Assembly (NCBI RefSeq): GCF_018130765.1
Contig: NZ_JAFCJZ010000027.1
Span: 53,432-117,431 of the forward strand
DNA length: 64,000 nucleotides
Source of the DNA: Bradyrhizobium iriomotense
GTDB lineage: Bacteria; Pseudomonadota; Alphaproteobacteria; Rhizobiales; Xanthobacteraceae
Direction: 5' to 3'
The notes below the pieces were generated by a model. It was given only the letters and a program-made list of their open reading frames with translations, was not told the origin of the DNA and searched no databases. This document shows positions 36,927 to 45,863 of the stretch, piece by piece. Position 1 is the stretch's first letter. Every line of letters starts with the position of its first letter. The position numbers and the translations under genes were made by a program.

Positions 36927-37745
36927 TCAGGTGTGATTCGACAGCCGTAGAAGTGCGGGCCGGTAGGGAGCCTGCGGGTCGTCGTCCTCGTTCTCTGGAA
37001 TCGCGCAGGAGCCGAATTCCTGCCTGATCCGCTCGATCTCGGCGACGCGCGCATGCAGCCGCTGCAAATGCTCGGGCGAGGACGCCCGCCAGAACCGGAA
37101 GGTGTCGGCGGTGAGCGGCAGGAACGCCGTTCCGAACAATGTCGGCTCGGGCACGACGGTGCGTCCGAGCAGCAGGAACCGCTCGGCTCCGGAGACGATC
37201 AGGGTCGCATAGCCGCGGTTTCCGATCCGCCTGATCCCATTCAGCGACCATTCGGCGAGCTTGCTGAAATAGGGCTCCTCGCGCCAGCGGTCGGGGCAAT
37301 CGTCGTCGACGGTGACGTTGACGGCGTCCTGGCTGAAATGCACCACGATGCCCGACTTCGCCGGGAACCAGTCGTCGTCGAGATGGCCCTGCAGCCAGGC
37401 GCAGACGAAGGACCGGCACATTTGCGGACGGCGCTCGTAGATGGTGCATCCCGTGCCGGCCTGCCAATGCCGGCACAGCTGGTTGACCGGCTTGTCGACG
37501 CCGGCCACTTCGAGGATGTCGCAGCAGGCGTTGCACGATCCGCATTGCCGGGCCGGCCGCGCCGTCTTCGGCAGGCCGGTCGCACGAAAGCCCTGGCCGT
37601 CGCGGACCAGCAGCTTCTGCTTCTCCAGCGCGATCAGAGCACGTTCGATCTTGAGGCGGGAAAGCCCGGTGGCGTCGATCACGCCCTTCATCGTCGTCGC
37701 GCCGGCCTCGACCGCGCGGACGACGCTCAGCATCGCCTGGTCCAT
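36927..37745 (-). CDS. Winged-helix plus YkgJ-type cysteine-cluster protein
   Basis: A 272-residue protein. Residues 1-58 look like a winged helix-turn-helix (TTMKGVIDATGLSRLKIERA, EKQKLLVRDGQGFRATG). Residues 68-115 carry a YkgJ-type cluster with cysteines at 68, 71, 74, 75, 91, 100, 110 and 115 (CGSCNACCDI, TGCTIYERRPQMCRSFVC), which in this family is thought to bind zinc or an iron-sulfur centre. The remainder, with GTAFLPLTADTFRFWRASSP, has no motif that I know. The start at 37745 is the first ATG where the helix-turn-helix begins; upstream codons appear non-coding. The combination suggests a metal- or redox-sensing DNA-binding protein, which is inference. Confidence 0.68.
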   Translation of the reverse strand: MDQAMLSVVRAVEAGATTMKGVIDATGLSRLKIERALIALEKQKLLVRDGQGFRATGLPKTARPARQCGSCNACCDILEVAGVDKPVNQLCRHWQAGTGCTIYERRPQMCRSFVCAWLQGHLDDDWFPAKSGIVVHFSQDAVNVTVDDDCPDRWREEPYFSKLAEWSLNGIRRIGNRGYATLIVSGAERFLLLGRTVVPEPTLFGTAFLPLTADTFRFWRASSPEHLQRLHARVAEIERIRQEFGSCAIPENEDDDPQAPYRPALLRLSNHT

Positions 37746-38266
37746 CGTCTTTTCTTGTTGTTGTCGTCCGGTCCCGGACGCCGGCATCGCAGGCCGGTGC
37801 CGGGGAGTGGCGGCGAGTTGCCGGTTGTGAAAGTAATGGCTTACTCCAAAAGCTATCTTTCTCCGTTTTGTCGAACAACAAGCCGAGCCCGACATGCACG
37901 CATGCGGCACTTGCGCAAATGCGGGATCACGCATGGCGATCACGGTCGCCTGCGAAGTGGTTTGCAAACGCCAAACGCGAGCGATCGGCTCAATTCGCCC
38001 TCAAGTGCGGCCATTTCGTCGCCGCGCAGCGCCAGGAAAGGAGACGCGACACGCATTGTCGTCACGCAGTCGTGATATCTGCGGTGTGTGCGCTCGCGCC
38101 GCGTGAGGCGACACGTTTGCGTGATGAGGAGCGGCGGACTGAGGACATCGCGCCGCGTTGCTGCTGCATCACACCGGGAACAATCTGTGGTGGGGGCGAC
38201 AGGGACATCCCATCATCGCATGACCCAGATCAAGACCTGTCGGCACGCCACCTGCTAGCTGAAGGC
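37746..38266. other. Intergenic region, no gene supported
   Basis: These 521 bases separate the divergent cysteine-cluster and LysE genes. Several short open frames occur on both strands but none has a ribosome site together with protein-like composition. Base composition is less G+C-rich near 37840-37880 (a stretch of T/A-rich sequence) where a promoter for the minus-strand gene may lie. I saw no hairpin with T-run and no repeat. Confidence 0.4.
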
Positions 38267-38851
38267 ATGAACTTCCTGACCTTCCTCACGGCGACCTGCT
38301 TCCTTCTCGCCATGCCCGGACCGACCAACACCTTGCTCGCGACATCGGGGGCCGGGGTCGGTATCTCCCACTCGCTTCATCTGCTTGCGGCGGAATTATG
38401 CGGCTATCTCGCGGCAATCGCGCTGTTGCGGCTGGCGCTCGGGCCGATCGTGAGCGACATCCCGCTCGCGGCGGTCGTGCTCCGCGTGGCGGTGACCGTC
38501 TACATCCTCGGCCTTGCCGTCATGCTCTGGCGCGTCAACGCGCGCGGGCTCCGCGACGGTGCCGTGGTGACGTTCCGCCAGGTGCTGCTCACCACGCTCT
38601 TGAATCCGAAGGCGATGGTGTTCGCCTTCCTGCTGCTGCCGCTTCAGGCCGGGCTGTTCGAACTCCTGCCCTGGCTCGGTGTGATCGCGCTGCTGATCGT
38701 CATGGCCGGTGCTGCCTGGGTGACGCTGGGCGCGACCCTCGGCCGTGCTGCCCGTCGTCGCGGGCGGCCCGAGTTGATCACGCGCACCGGCGCGGTCACG
38801 CTCGTCGCCGTCACCGGCCTGATCTGGCTTCAATCGTTCCTGAGCGCGTGA
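38267..38851 (+). CDS. LysE-family amino-acid/metabolite exporter
   Basis: A 194-residue membrane protein with about five or six helices. The opening FLTATCFLLAMPGPTNTLLATSGAGVG has the LysE/RhtB family pattern (PGP-NTLL plus glycine-rich turn), and TTLLNPKAMVFAFLLLP contains the NPKA motif at helix 4. It likely exports an amino acid or related small molecule. The ATG at 38267 has GAAGG just before it; the frame is open upstream but is not protein-like there. It is followed by an unrelated Acg-like gene 72 bases away. Confidence 0.8.
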   Translation: MNFLTFLTATCFLLAMPGPTNTLLATSGAGVGISHSLHLLAAELCGYLAAIALLRLALGPIVSDIPLAAVVLRVAVTVYILGLAVMLWRVNARGLRDGAVVTFRQVLLTTLLNPKAMVFAFLLLPLQAGLFELLPWLGVIALLIVMAGAAWVTLGATLGRAARRRGRPELITRTGAVTLVAVTGLIWLQSFLSA

Positions 38852-38923
38852 AGGCTTGCGGATGTCGAGGCGGAGGCGCGTCGTCCATCGCAGTCTCGGC
38901 TCCTCGTGGAGGTATCGGCTGTC

Positions 38924-39997
38924 ATGGTCAATCGGCGCAGCGTCGTGGCGGGACTGGCGTGTGCCGCCGTCATGTCTCCAAACGGATCGCGTGCGGCTAC
39001 GGCAGTGACCTACGCGGAAGCGGTGCGCACCACCTGGGCGCCGCTGCGTCCAGATGAGGGCGTCCATGACATCGTGCGTTACGCGACCCTCGCCGCCAAC
39101 AGCGACAACACCCAGCCCTGGCGTTTCACGCTGAGTCCGGAGAACATCGTCATTGCGCCGGATCTCTCGCGTCGCTGTCCCGCGGTCGACCCCGACGATC
39201 ACCACCTGTACGTCAGTCTCGGATGCGCAGCCGAAAATCTCACGCATGCGGCGGCCGCCGCCGGCCTGAGGTCGACATTGCGGTTTGAAGCCGGTGCGGT
39301 CGTTGCGGATCTCGAGCGCGCGACTGCGCAGGTCTCGGCCCAGTTCGCCGCGATCCCGAACCGGCAGTCGACGCGCACGGCCTTTGATGGTCGGCCCGTT
39401 TCAAACGATCTGCTTCGCAGCCTCGAGCAGGCCGGCACCGGCGAAGGCGTCGCGGTCTTGCTCTTGACCGACCGTCAGCAGATGCAGCGCCTCGCCGACT
39501 ACGTCGTCGAAGGCAACACGATGCAGCTGCGTGATCCGAAGTTCATGGAGGAGCTCCAGGCCTGGATGCGCTTCAACGAGGGCGAGGCGGTTGCAACGAT
39601 GGATGGCCTGTTCTCGCGCGCATCCGGCAATCCGGCCTTGCCGCGGTGGCTGGCGCGGCCGCTGCTGCCGTTCGTGTTCACCGAACGCCGCGAGAACGAC
39701 AAGTATCGCGCCTGTATCGAGAGCTCCGCCGGCCTTGCGGTGTTCGTCGCCGAGCATGACGACAAGGCGCATTGGGTCGAAGTCGGGCGCGCCTGCCAGC
39801 GCTTCGCGCTGCAGGCGACGGCGCTCGGCCTCAAATATGCCTTCGTCAACCAACCGGTCGAGATTCCTGGCCTGCGACGGCAGCTCGCGGCGTATCTCGG
39901 TCTCGGCGGGCGCTTGCCCGATCTCGTCGTGCGCTTCGGCGCGGGGCCGGAGCTGCCGAAGTCGTTGCGGCGGCCCGTCGCGCAGGTGATCGCGTAA
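38924..39997 (+). CDS. Acg-like nitroreductase-family protein, exported
   Basis: A 357-residue protein. The N terminus NRRSVVAGLACAAVM looks like a twin-arginine or Sec signal. The rest resembles the Acg/FMN-binding nitroreductase group: VRYATLAANSDNTQPWRFTL (the NTQPW stretch is the family hallmark), a middle NRQSTRTAFDGRPVSNDLL, and a late GRACQRFALQATALGLKYAFVNQPVE that matches the second nitroreductase half. In mycobacteria Acg binds FMN but has little activity and may sequester flavin. The start at 38924 has GGAGG 11 bases before; a GTG at 38906 is also possible. Export of a flavoprotein of this kind would fit Tat. Confidence 0.72.
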   Translation: MVNRRSVVAGLACAAVMSPNGSRAATAVTYAEAVRTTWAPLRPDEGVHDIVRYATLAANSDNTQPWRFTLSPENIVIAPDLSRRCPAVDPDDHHLYVSLGCAAENLTHAAAAAGLRSTLRFEAGAVVADLERATAQVSAQFAAIPNRQSTRTAFDGRPVSNDLLRSLEQAGTGEGVAVLLLTDRQQMQRLADYVVEGNTMQLRDPKFMEELQAWMRFNEGEAVATMDGLFSRASGNPALPRWLARPLLPFVFTERRENDKYRACIESSAGLAVFVAEHDDKAHWVEVGRACQRFALQATALGLKYAFVNQPVEIPGLRRQLAAYLGLGGRLPDLVVRFGAGPELPKSLRRPVAQVIA

Positions 39998-40022
39998 GGC
40001 CGTCCGCTGCCGCCAAGCGGCG

Positions 40023-41087
40023 CTACTGTGCGCCCGATCCGCCCTGCACGATCTTCTCGTTCAGCTTCTGGTCAACGGTCTCGACCGTGCGGTCGATCTC
40101 GGCATTGGGCGCGCCGAGCTGATGCGAGATCAGCTTCACCAGGAGGTCGACGCGCTCGATGAAGGGCGCGCCGCTCGCCACCGCGCGCGCGGCCGACGAC
40201 GGCTTGAGCAGGCTTTCCGCCGCCTTGGCATATTTCGCGAACGGTACCTGGTCCTGCGGATCGGCGCCGAGGCGGCGGGCGATGGCGTCGACGTGGTCGT
40301 AGATCGTCTGCGAGCGCTTGAGATCGCCGTGCACGGCGTCGCGGATCGACTGCGGCTCGTTCGGGGTGATGCAGCGGTAGTTGCCGGTGAGCAGCATCGA
40401 CCATTTCGCCAGCGGTACGAACAGGGAATCGAACACCTTCAGCTTCACCGGCACGTCGTGGCCGTCGAGCGTCACCGCGTCGATGTCGGCTTCGAGTTCG
40501 CGCAGCAGCTTGTTGTGCTTCTCGTCGGCGAAGACCGATGCCTTGAAATTGGTGGGCAGGCCGACATGGAGCACGTTCGCGGCTTCCTCCGGCGGGCGGA
40601 AGGCCTGCGGGTCGGGCGAGCACAGCGTCACGAGGCCCGGCTCGAACCGCTCCCACACCTGCGCATTGGTGTAGGCCTCCTCGAGATCCATGTCGGCGAG
40701 CGCCGGAATCCGCTTCAGATAGGGCAGCGGCGGCATGTTCATGATCGACAGGCACGGCAGCTTCGCCGCGGCGATCTTGACCATGAGCACGCGCACCGTG
40801 TGATTGGTGTATTGCGGCTCCTGCATCGCGAGGCCGACCAGATCGTAACGGGAGAGGTCGACGTTGGCCGGCGTCACGGCGTCGAGCTTGCCGGGCAGGT
40901 CGCGCGAGAAGATCGCCCGGTGCACTGCCTCGTCGCGCAACTTGATGCGCACCTCGGTACCGTCGCGGTTGATGAGCTCCGCGGTCTTGGCGCGGCAGAC
41001 CAGGGTGACATTGTGCCCCGCCATCAGCAGCTTCGTGCCCAGCAGGGAGCCGTAGGAAGCCCCGAGAATCAGAATGTTGCGCGCCAT
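40023..41087 (-). CDS. Ketopantoate-reductase-like (PanE/ApbA family) oxidoreductase
   Basis: A 354-residue protein with an N-terminal Rossmann domain (ILILGASYGSLLGTKLLMAG, VTLVCRAKTAELINRDG) like 2-dehydropantoate 2-reductases and a helical C-terminal domain, with KLKVFDSLFVPLAKWSMLLTGNYRC in the region of the family's catalytic Lys. The nucleotide motif is GASYGS rather than the usual GAGAIGS/GxGxxG of PanE, and the protein is longer than PanE (about 300), so it is more likely a dehydrogenase for another substrate than the pantothenate enzyme. The start at 41087 has AGGGA upstream. Neighbours give no hint. Confidence 0.72.
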   Translation of the reverse strand: MARNILILGASYGSLLGTKLLMAGHNVTLVCRAKTAELINRDGTEVRIKLRDEAVHRAIFSRDLPGKLDAVTPANVDLSRYDLVGLAMQEPQYTNHTVRVLMVKIAAAKLPCLSIMNMPPLPYLKRIPALADMDLEEAYTNAQVWERFEPGLVTLCSPDPQAFRPPEEAANVLHVGLPTNFKASVFADEKHNKLLRELEADIDAVTLDGHDVPVKLKVFDSLFVPLAKWSMLLTGNYRCITPNEPQSIRDAVHGDLKRSQTIYDHVDAIARRLGADPQDQVPFAKYAKAAESLLKPSSAARAVASGAPFIERVDLLVKLISHQLGAPNAEIDRTVETVDQKLNEKIVQGGSGAQ

Positions 41088-41980
41088 GTTTCGTCCCTTG
41101 GAGATGTCATGTGATTTTTGCGCCCCGACGGTCGTCCGAGGGGGCGATTTGCCGGCATGTAAAGCGAAGTGGCCAGCAATGGCAACTGGGATAATGCATA
41201 CAAGATGCAGAAGGCGGGCTGCCCGGTCGCGCCGTGACCAATGAAGTGCGACGAATCTGTCCGGCCTGGGGCTGCAGATCCGTCCGTTGCTTGAAACAAA
41301 TTATCTCTGGACGTTCGGAATGTTTGTACGCGAATGAGCGCCCCCGGGGAGCCGTCTCGTCGATTTCCCGCCGCATCGACAGTCCGAAAATCCCGGGCGA
41401 AGACAATCGGCAGTGATGAAGCGGCAATCGGCCGGATCTATCAGTGCTGCGGTGATTGGTGGCGTGCCGGATGCGCCCATAAGAAGTTCATGAGAAGCCG
41501 ATACCGGTCATGCCTCTTCTGTCATCAAGCGGCATCCAAATTTTAGTCGTCAGCCGCAACAAAAAACTGCAAACGGAAGGCCGAAAAAATGGCAATGTGG
41601 CGCGGGGCCGTAACTGTAGATCAGCAACGGAGCTGAGACGTGACGATTGAGTTGGAGCCGGCGTGCAACTTGTGTTGAGACCGGCTGATGGGGGTGGCAC
41701 ACCGTGTGGCCCAGTGCCCTCGCTCGCGCGAAGCGAACACGAACTGAACATCAGATGGGATTTCGGTTCACCAAAGGCTCGATCCCGCGCGGGGGGCGTT
41801 CTGCCCCTACGCGGAATGGCAGCGAAACAGATCGACGAGGCCGACAGCATCAGCAGACGCACGCGTGATGCACGCGACCAGGTACGCCTGGGATCGCAGC
41901 GAGCAGGCGTGCACGGCGCTGCGCTGAGAGCGCAGCCGGCAAGTCTGGCCAATCGCTGACGGCACCGTTCGGGGAAAAAG
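41088..41980. other. Long intergenic region, no gene supported
   Basis: About 890 bases lie between two divergent genes. Open frames exist (for example a 98-codon plus-strand frame at 41663-41959 and a 154-codon minus frame opposite), but none has a convincing ribosome site or recognisable domain, and composition is lower in GC than in the genes. A small palindrome TGCAT-N5-ATGCA sits at 41195-41209 upstream of the ketopantoate-reductase-like gene. The stretch could be a decayed gene or insertion remnant; nothing in it settles this. Confidence 0.4.
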
Positions 41981-43066
41981 ATGGAAGGTGATCATTGGCC
42001 TCACGGCTCCTGCGATGGAGCCGGTGGAAGCCTGGTACGCTTGCGAAAGCGCGCGTCCGAATTTTTCGAAAGTCTGTCTGTCGCGGAGCTTGCGCGCGAG
42101 ACGCACAGGCATCTGTGGGTTTCAGACTGGTTGAGGGTCGCGGAAGACTACCGTAGCTCCGCCGAATCCGCGCGCGCGGACGGTGCCGACCGGATCGTCG
42201 CATGCGAAGCGTGGATATGCGCGCTGATGGCGTTCGAAGTCGCGCGAAGCCTGTCTGCTCCGGACGATCTCGCGAGTACCGACTTCGCCGATAGGGTCGG
42301 TCTCAGCCTGAGAGGCTTCGCGGACGATGCGGCTCAAGCGATCGAGCGCGTGGAGATAGATGGCTTCGATCAGGGAGCATTGACCGGCTTCTTCCTGCCG
42401 GCGCTCTGTCACGGGCCTTCCGCGCCTGCGGTCATCTGCATCGCCGACGAGGACGTCACCCTGGCCTCGATGATGAGCAGGCTCTTGCCCGCCTCGCTGC
42501 GCCGGAACATGTCACTTCTGCTCATCGATCCCGGCAGTTCGCCCGTTCGTCGACCGCTCAGACAGGAGCACGTCCTCCAATGCTGGCTGGACTATCTGGA
42601 GGCGCGTCCGGATGTCGACTCGCAGCGGATAGCGATCTACGGCGAAGGGGCGGGCGCCAGTCATGCCTCCCGCCTTGTCCTCTCGGATCGCAGGGTCGCC
42701 GCCGCCGTGTGCGACGGCGGTCTTTTGCGGTCGGTCGCGCACCGGGCATCGGTTCATTGGATGACAGGCGTCGAGCAGGTCGTCGAGGGCGGAGCCTCGA
42801 TGCGTCCGTTGCCGTCGCCGCGCCGAATGGCCTGTCCGCTTCTCATGGTGGTCGGGAGCCGCTCGATGGTGCGTGAACAGGAGGCGCTCGAGCTGCAAGC
42901 CGGCTATCGCCAGGCCGGAGCCGATTGCTCGGTCGTCGTGCCGAACCGCATCCCGTATCCTCTGGGCGAGGTCGAGAATTTCGTCACGGTGGACGACTTC
43001 ATTTTTGAGTGGCTCGACGCCAAGCTTGGAGCTGCTCGTCGCCTCGATCCCGTCACCTACCTCTAG
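41981..43066 (+). CDS. Alpha/beta-hydrolase-like protein with no evident catalytic serine
   Basis: A 361-residue protein. Residues 1-130 are helical, without a known domain. From 131 the order fits an alpha/beta hydrolase of the acyl-peptidase/FrsA type: FFLPALCHGPSAPAVICIAD, RNMSLLLIDPG, LDYLEARPDVDSQRIAIYG, and late MACPLLMVVGSRSMVREQEA. The nucleophile elbow, normally GxSxG, reads GEGAG at residues 221-225, so the serine is missing and the fold may serve binding or regulation. The ATG at 41981 has only a weak GGGGA upstream. The next gene is a convergent MarR regulator. I cannot name the function. Confidence 0.65.
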   Translation: MEGDHWPHGSCDGAGGSLVRLRKRASEFFESLSVAELARETHRHLWVSDWLRVAEDYRSSAESARADGADRIVACEAWICALMAFEVARSLSAPDDLASTDFADRVGLSLRGFADDAAQAIERVEIDGFDQGALTGFFLPALCHGPSAPAVICIADEDVTLASMMSRLLPASLRRNMSLLLIDPGSSPVRRPLRQEHVLQCWLDYLEARPDVDSQRIAIYGEGAGASHASRLVLSDRRVAAAVCDGGLLRSVAHRASVHWMTGVEQVVEGGASMRPLPSPRRMACPLLMVVGSRSMVREQEALELQAGYRQAGADCSVVVPNRIPYPLGEVENFVTVDDFIFEWLDAKLGAARRLDPVTYL

Positions 43067-43198
43067 TGGATGATCCTCGAGAGTGTGCCGCGGTCTTCTC
43101 GCGACGAACGCGGTGCAGTCATGCTGAGACAACGCCAGAAGGGCCTGGAATTCCTTCTCTTCCCGTCGCGCTTTGGCCGCGTCGGGAAGAGCCGCGGA

Positions 43199-43678
43199 TC
43201 ACGACACGTCGATAGCCAGTAGCCGTGCAGCGAGCCGGGCATTCTTGGCAATGGTCGCGAGCGCGGCATTCAGATCGGCGAGGGTCTTCTCGTCGAGCTC
43301 GTTGAACATGGTCGAATTCAGGGCGAGCTTCCGCTTGGACAGTTTTTCGATGTCCGTTGTCGCCTTTTCCGTCAGCGACATCAGAACGAAGCGGGCGTCG
43401 TCGGCCGCCGGCCGTCGCGACAGGAATCCGCTTTTCTCGAGGCTCTTGGTCTGGTTGGTCACGAAGGCGGGGTGGATCCGCAGTTTGTTCGCGATATCGA
43501 TTCCGGCGACGCCTCGTCCCTCGTCCAGCTCGGTGATGGCCATCAGGATCAGCCATTGCGGCTCGGTAATGCCCAGCAGTCCGGCCCAGCTGCCGTGGAT
43601 GTCCTCCAGCTGCGAGTGGATTTCAACGATATTCCAGATGAACTCCGTAATCGCCCGGTCGGCCTTCTTCTCGATCAT
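43199..43678 (-). CDS. MarR-family transcriptional regulator
   Basis: A 159-residue winged-helix protein with MarR features: GITEPQWLILMAITELDEGRG before the helix-turn-helix, GIDIANKLRIHPAFVTNQTKSLEKSGFL for the recognition helix (seen in parts IHPAFVTNQTKSLEKSGFL), and the wing RRPAADDARFVLMSLT. The start at 43678 has GGGGGAAG nearby. It is convergent with the hydrolase-like gene and divergent from the porin region. The regulated gene and ligand are unknown. Confidence 0.82.
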   Translation of the reverse strand: MIEKKADRAITEFIWNIVEIHSQLEDIHGSWAGLLGITEPQWLILMAITELDEGRGVAGIDIANKLRIHPAFVTNQTKSLEKSGFLSRRPAADDARFVLMSLTEKATTDIEKLSKRKLALNSTMFNELDEKTLADLNAALATIAKNARLAARLLAIDVS

Positions 43679-43896
43679 ATGGCTTCCCCCAATCGATCAT
43701 TTTCTTTTTGTCTTGGTCGGTCTTTTTACCCGGATATTGGCAAACCGTCTCGCATATCGTGCGCGGAACACTTCATTGGGGAAATTGTGCCGTCACTTAA
43801 TGCTTGCGAAAAGCAATTGATTAAGTTACGCCTCTTCCCACTCAGAATTTGCTGCTCTTGACCATCGTCAGTGGACAGCGATGTGAGACCTCCAAG

Positions 43897-43931
43897 AAAG
43901 CCCTCGGGATGCCCCCTGAGGGCTTTTTCTT
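43897..43931 (+). terminator. Orphan Rho-independent terminator
   Basis: Perfect 9-base arms AAAGCCCTC (43897-43905) and GAGGGCTTT (43918-43926) enclose a 12-base loop and are followed by TTCTTTT, a proper plus-strand T-tract. No plus-strand gene lies upstream: the nearest gene to the left (MarR, start 43678) runs the other way. The terminator may therefore end an unannotated small RNA made between 43680 and 43930, or a transcript reading out of the MarR divergent promoter. Confidence 0.65.
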
Positions 43932-44020
43932 TTATTTCAATCGCTTGTGTCGCGTCCTGCATTCGCTGTTGCTCCCAGGCAACATCCCCTTCCGAACTTG
44001 CGCTTCACCAAATCAATGAA

Positions 44021-44049
44021 TTGAGACGATTGTTTTTATAAACTATATG
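44021..44049 (+). promoter_or_regulatory. Sigma-70-type promoter of the porin gene
   Basis: TTGAGA at 44021-44026 and TATATG at 44044-44049 are 17 bases apart, a near-consensus housekeeping promoter in a locally A/T-rich stretch. Transcription should begin near 44056, giving a 5' leader of about 135 bases before the porin ATG at 44192, long enough for post-transcriptional control. Confidence 0.55.
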
Positions 44050-44191
44050 TGAGGTCACGACGGAGGGGGGGCACCTCGCTGTCGTTTCAGTCCGGACCCT
44101 CAGTGCGGACCTGAATTGAACGGAAATTGAGAGGGTCAAGCGGCCTCCACCGAGGAGCCGAGCCCCCTGAACCGACCTGGAGGTTTATCTA

Positions 44192-45769
44192 ATGAAGTTG
44201 ACGAAGACGCTCTTTCTCGGCTCGGCAGCCGGCCTGATGGCCGTCTCCGGTGCGTTCGCAGCCGATCTTCCCGTGAAGGCCAAGGCGGTCGAATACGTGA
44301 AGGTCTGCTCGCTGTACGGCGCCGGCTTCTACTACATCCCGGGCACCGACACCTGCATCAAGCTCGGTGGTTACCTGCGCGCTGACGCCGTGCTGGGCTC
44401 CAATTCGGACTTCAATCCGAACCAGGGCGGTACTGCCGGTGCTCGCAACCGCATGATGAACTACTACACCTTCCGCGCTCGTGAAGACCTGAACATCGAC
44501 ACGCGCACCGCGACCGAATACGGCGTGGTCCGTACCTTCTTCGACGGCGTGTTCACCTGGACGACCGGCAACTACACGCCCACCGGTTCGGCCACCGGCG
44601 GCACCGTGTACAGCGGCGCGCTCACTCTCAACGCTGCGGGCACCGGCCTCGTCGGTTCGAACGGCTCTGGCTCGGTGAACGGCACCGACGGTAACACCTC
44701 GGCCGGTGCGCTCGGCGTGTACTACGCCTTCATCCAGTTCGCCGGTTTCACGATGGGTAAGGCCGTGTCGCAGTTCGACGCGCCCTGGACCAACTATCCC
44801 GGCAACATCACCGACAACCTCGTCGGCGGCAGCGGCACCGTGACCGGCGTCACCCAGTTCACCTACACGGCCGATTTCGGCCAGGGCGTGACGGCGTCGT
44901 TCTCGGCTGAAGATGCCACCGCGTACTATCAGGCCGGCAACCTCAACATGACCGGCGCGACCGCGGGCGGCATGATCGGCGGCTCGTACGGCACCAACGC
45001 TATCGGCGGCTCGCGTTCGCCGAACCTCGTCGGTCAGGTGCGTGTCGACCAGGCCTGGGGCCTGTTCCAGGCGTCGGTGGCTGCGCATGACAACCACGTC
45101 GGCTATTACGGCGCGACCGAAGCCACGGGCCATCCCGACGACAAGTGGGGCTGGGCGGTTCAGCTCGCTCTCTCGATCAAGAACATCCCGACTGGCGCGG
45201 GTGACACGATCAACATCCAGGGCGTCTACACCGACGGTGCAACCCGCTACAACTTCCAGAACCTGTCGGGCAGCTCCTACGCGCTGTACGGTAGCTCGAG
45301 CACGGCCTACGGCAGCCTCGGCTTCGCCAACGCTCCCGACACGGTGTTCGTGACCGGCAGCTCGCAGGAAACCGTCAAGACCTGGGGCTTCCGTGGCGCT
45401 TACACCCACAACTGGGATCCCTACTGGAACTCCGCGCTGTACGGTGCCTACGCTCAGGCCCAGTTCGGCACGCTGGCCAAGACCACGCTCTGCGGCGCCG
45501 GTGGTGCTGGCGGCGTGTTCGGTGGCCTGGCCGGTGTCACCTCGTGTAACCCGGACTTCGCGATCGGCCAGCTCGGTATCGTCACCCGCTGGACCCCGGT
45601 CAAGAACCTGACCTTCTCGGCCGACCTCTCCTGGACCCATCTCGACCAGAAGTACTCGGGCACTGTCGCTATCGCCCCGGGCGTCACGACCGCCAAGCCG
45701 GCCGCGACCTACGAGCTGAAGGATCAGGACTCGATCGCCATGATCCTGCGCGCTCAGCGCAACTGGTAA
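44192..45769 (+). CDS. Outer-membrane porin (Omp2b/rhizobial porin family)
   Basis: A 525-residue porin. The signal peptide LTKTLFLGSAAGLMAVSGAFA ends in AFA, and the mature start ADLPVKAKAVEYVKVCSLYG, with DTCIKLGGYLRADA soon after, is the standard beginning of Hyphomicrobiales porins. The chain alternates as expected for a 16-strand barrel and ends in an aromatic/Trp residue (RAQRNW). It forms trimers for diffusion of small solutes across the outer membrane. The ATG has CTGGAGG upstream; a good promoter and a strong terminator frame the gene, so it is transcribed alone and probably at high level. Confidence 0.93.
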   Translation: MKLTKTLFLGSAAGLMAVSGAFAADLPVKAKAVEYVKVCSLYGAGFYYIPGTDTCIKLGGYLRADAVLGSNSDFNPNQGGTAGARNRMMNYYTFRAREDLNIDTRTATEYGVVRTFFDGVFTWTTGNYTPTGSATGGTVYSGALTLNAAGTGLVGSNGSGSVNGTDGNTSAGALGVYYAFIQFAGFTMGKAVSQFDAPWTNYPGNITDNLVGGSGTVTGVTQFTYTADFGQGVTASFSAEDATAYYQAGNLNMTGATAGGMIGGSYGTNAIGGSRSPNLVGQVRVDQAWGLFQASVAAHDNHVGYYGATEATGHPDDKWGWAVQLALSIKNIPTGAGDTINIQGVYTDGATRYNFQNLSGSSYALYGSSSTAYGSLGFANAPDTVFVTGSSQETVKTWGFRGAYTHNWDPYWNSALYGAYAQAQFGTLAKTTLCGAGGAGGVFGGLAGVTSCNPDFAIGQLGIVTRWTPVKNLTFSADLSWTHLDQKYSGTVAIAPGVTTAKPAATYELKDQDSIAMILRAQRNW

Positions 45770-45793
45770 GATCTGTCGAAAGATCTCAAAGAG

Positions 45794-45823
45794 CACCCGG
45801 CGGGCAACCGCCGGGTGTTTTTT
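45794..45823 (+). terminator. Rho-independent terminator of the porin gene
   Basis: A perfect 10-base stem CACCCGGCGG / CCGCCGGGTG with the loop GCAA, followed by six T, begins 25 bases after the porin stop. This is a textbook intrinsic terminator. Confidence 0.9.
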
Positions 45824-45863
45824 GTTGTGCGAGGCTGATGACGTGAGGGCGGGTCGAAGCCCC

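Noticed and set aside
43726..43962. A 78-codon minus-strand frame across the orphan terminator
   Set aside because: It would run through the terminator hairpin, has no ribosome site and no protein-like pattern.
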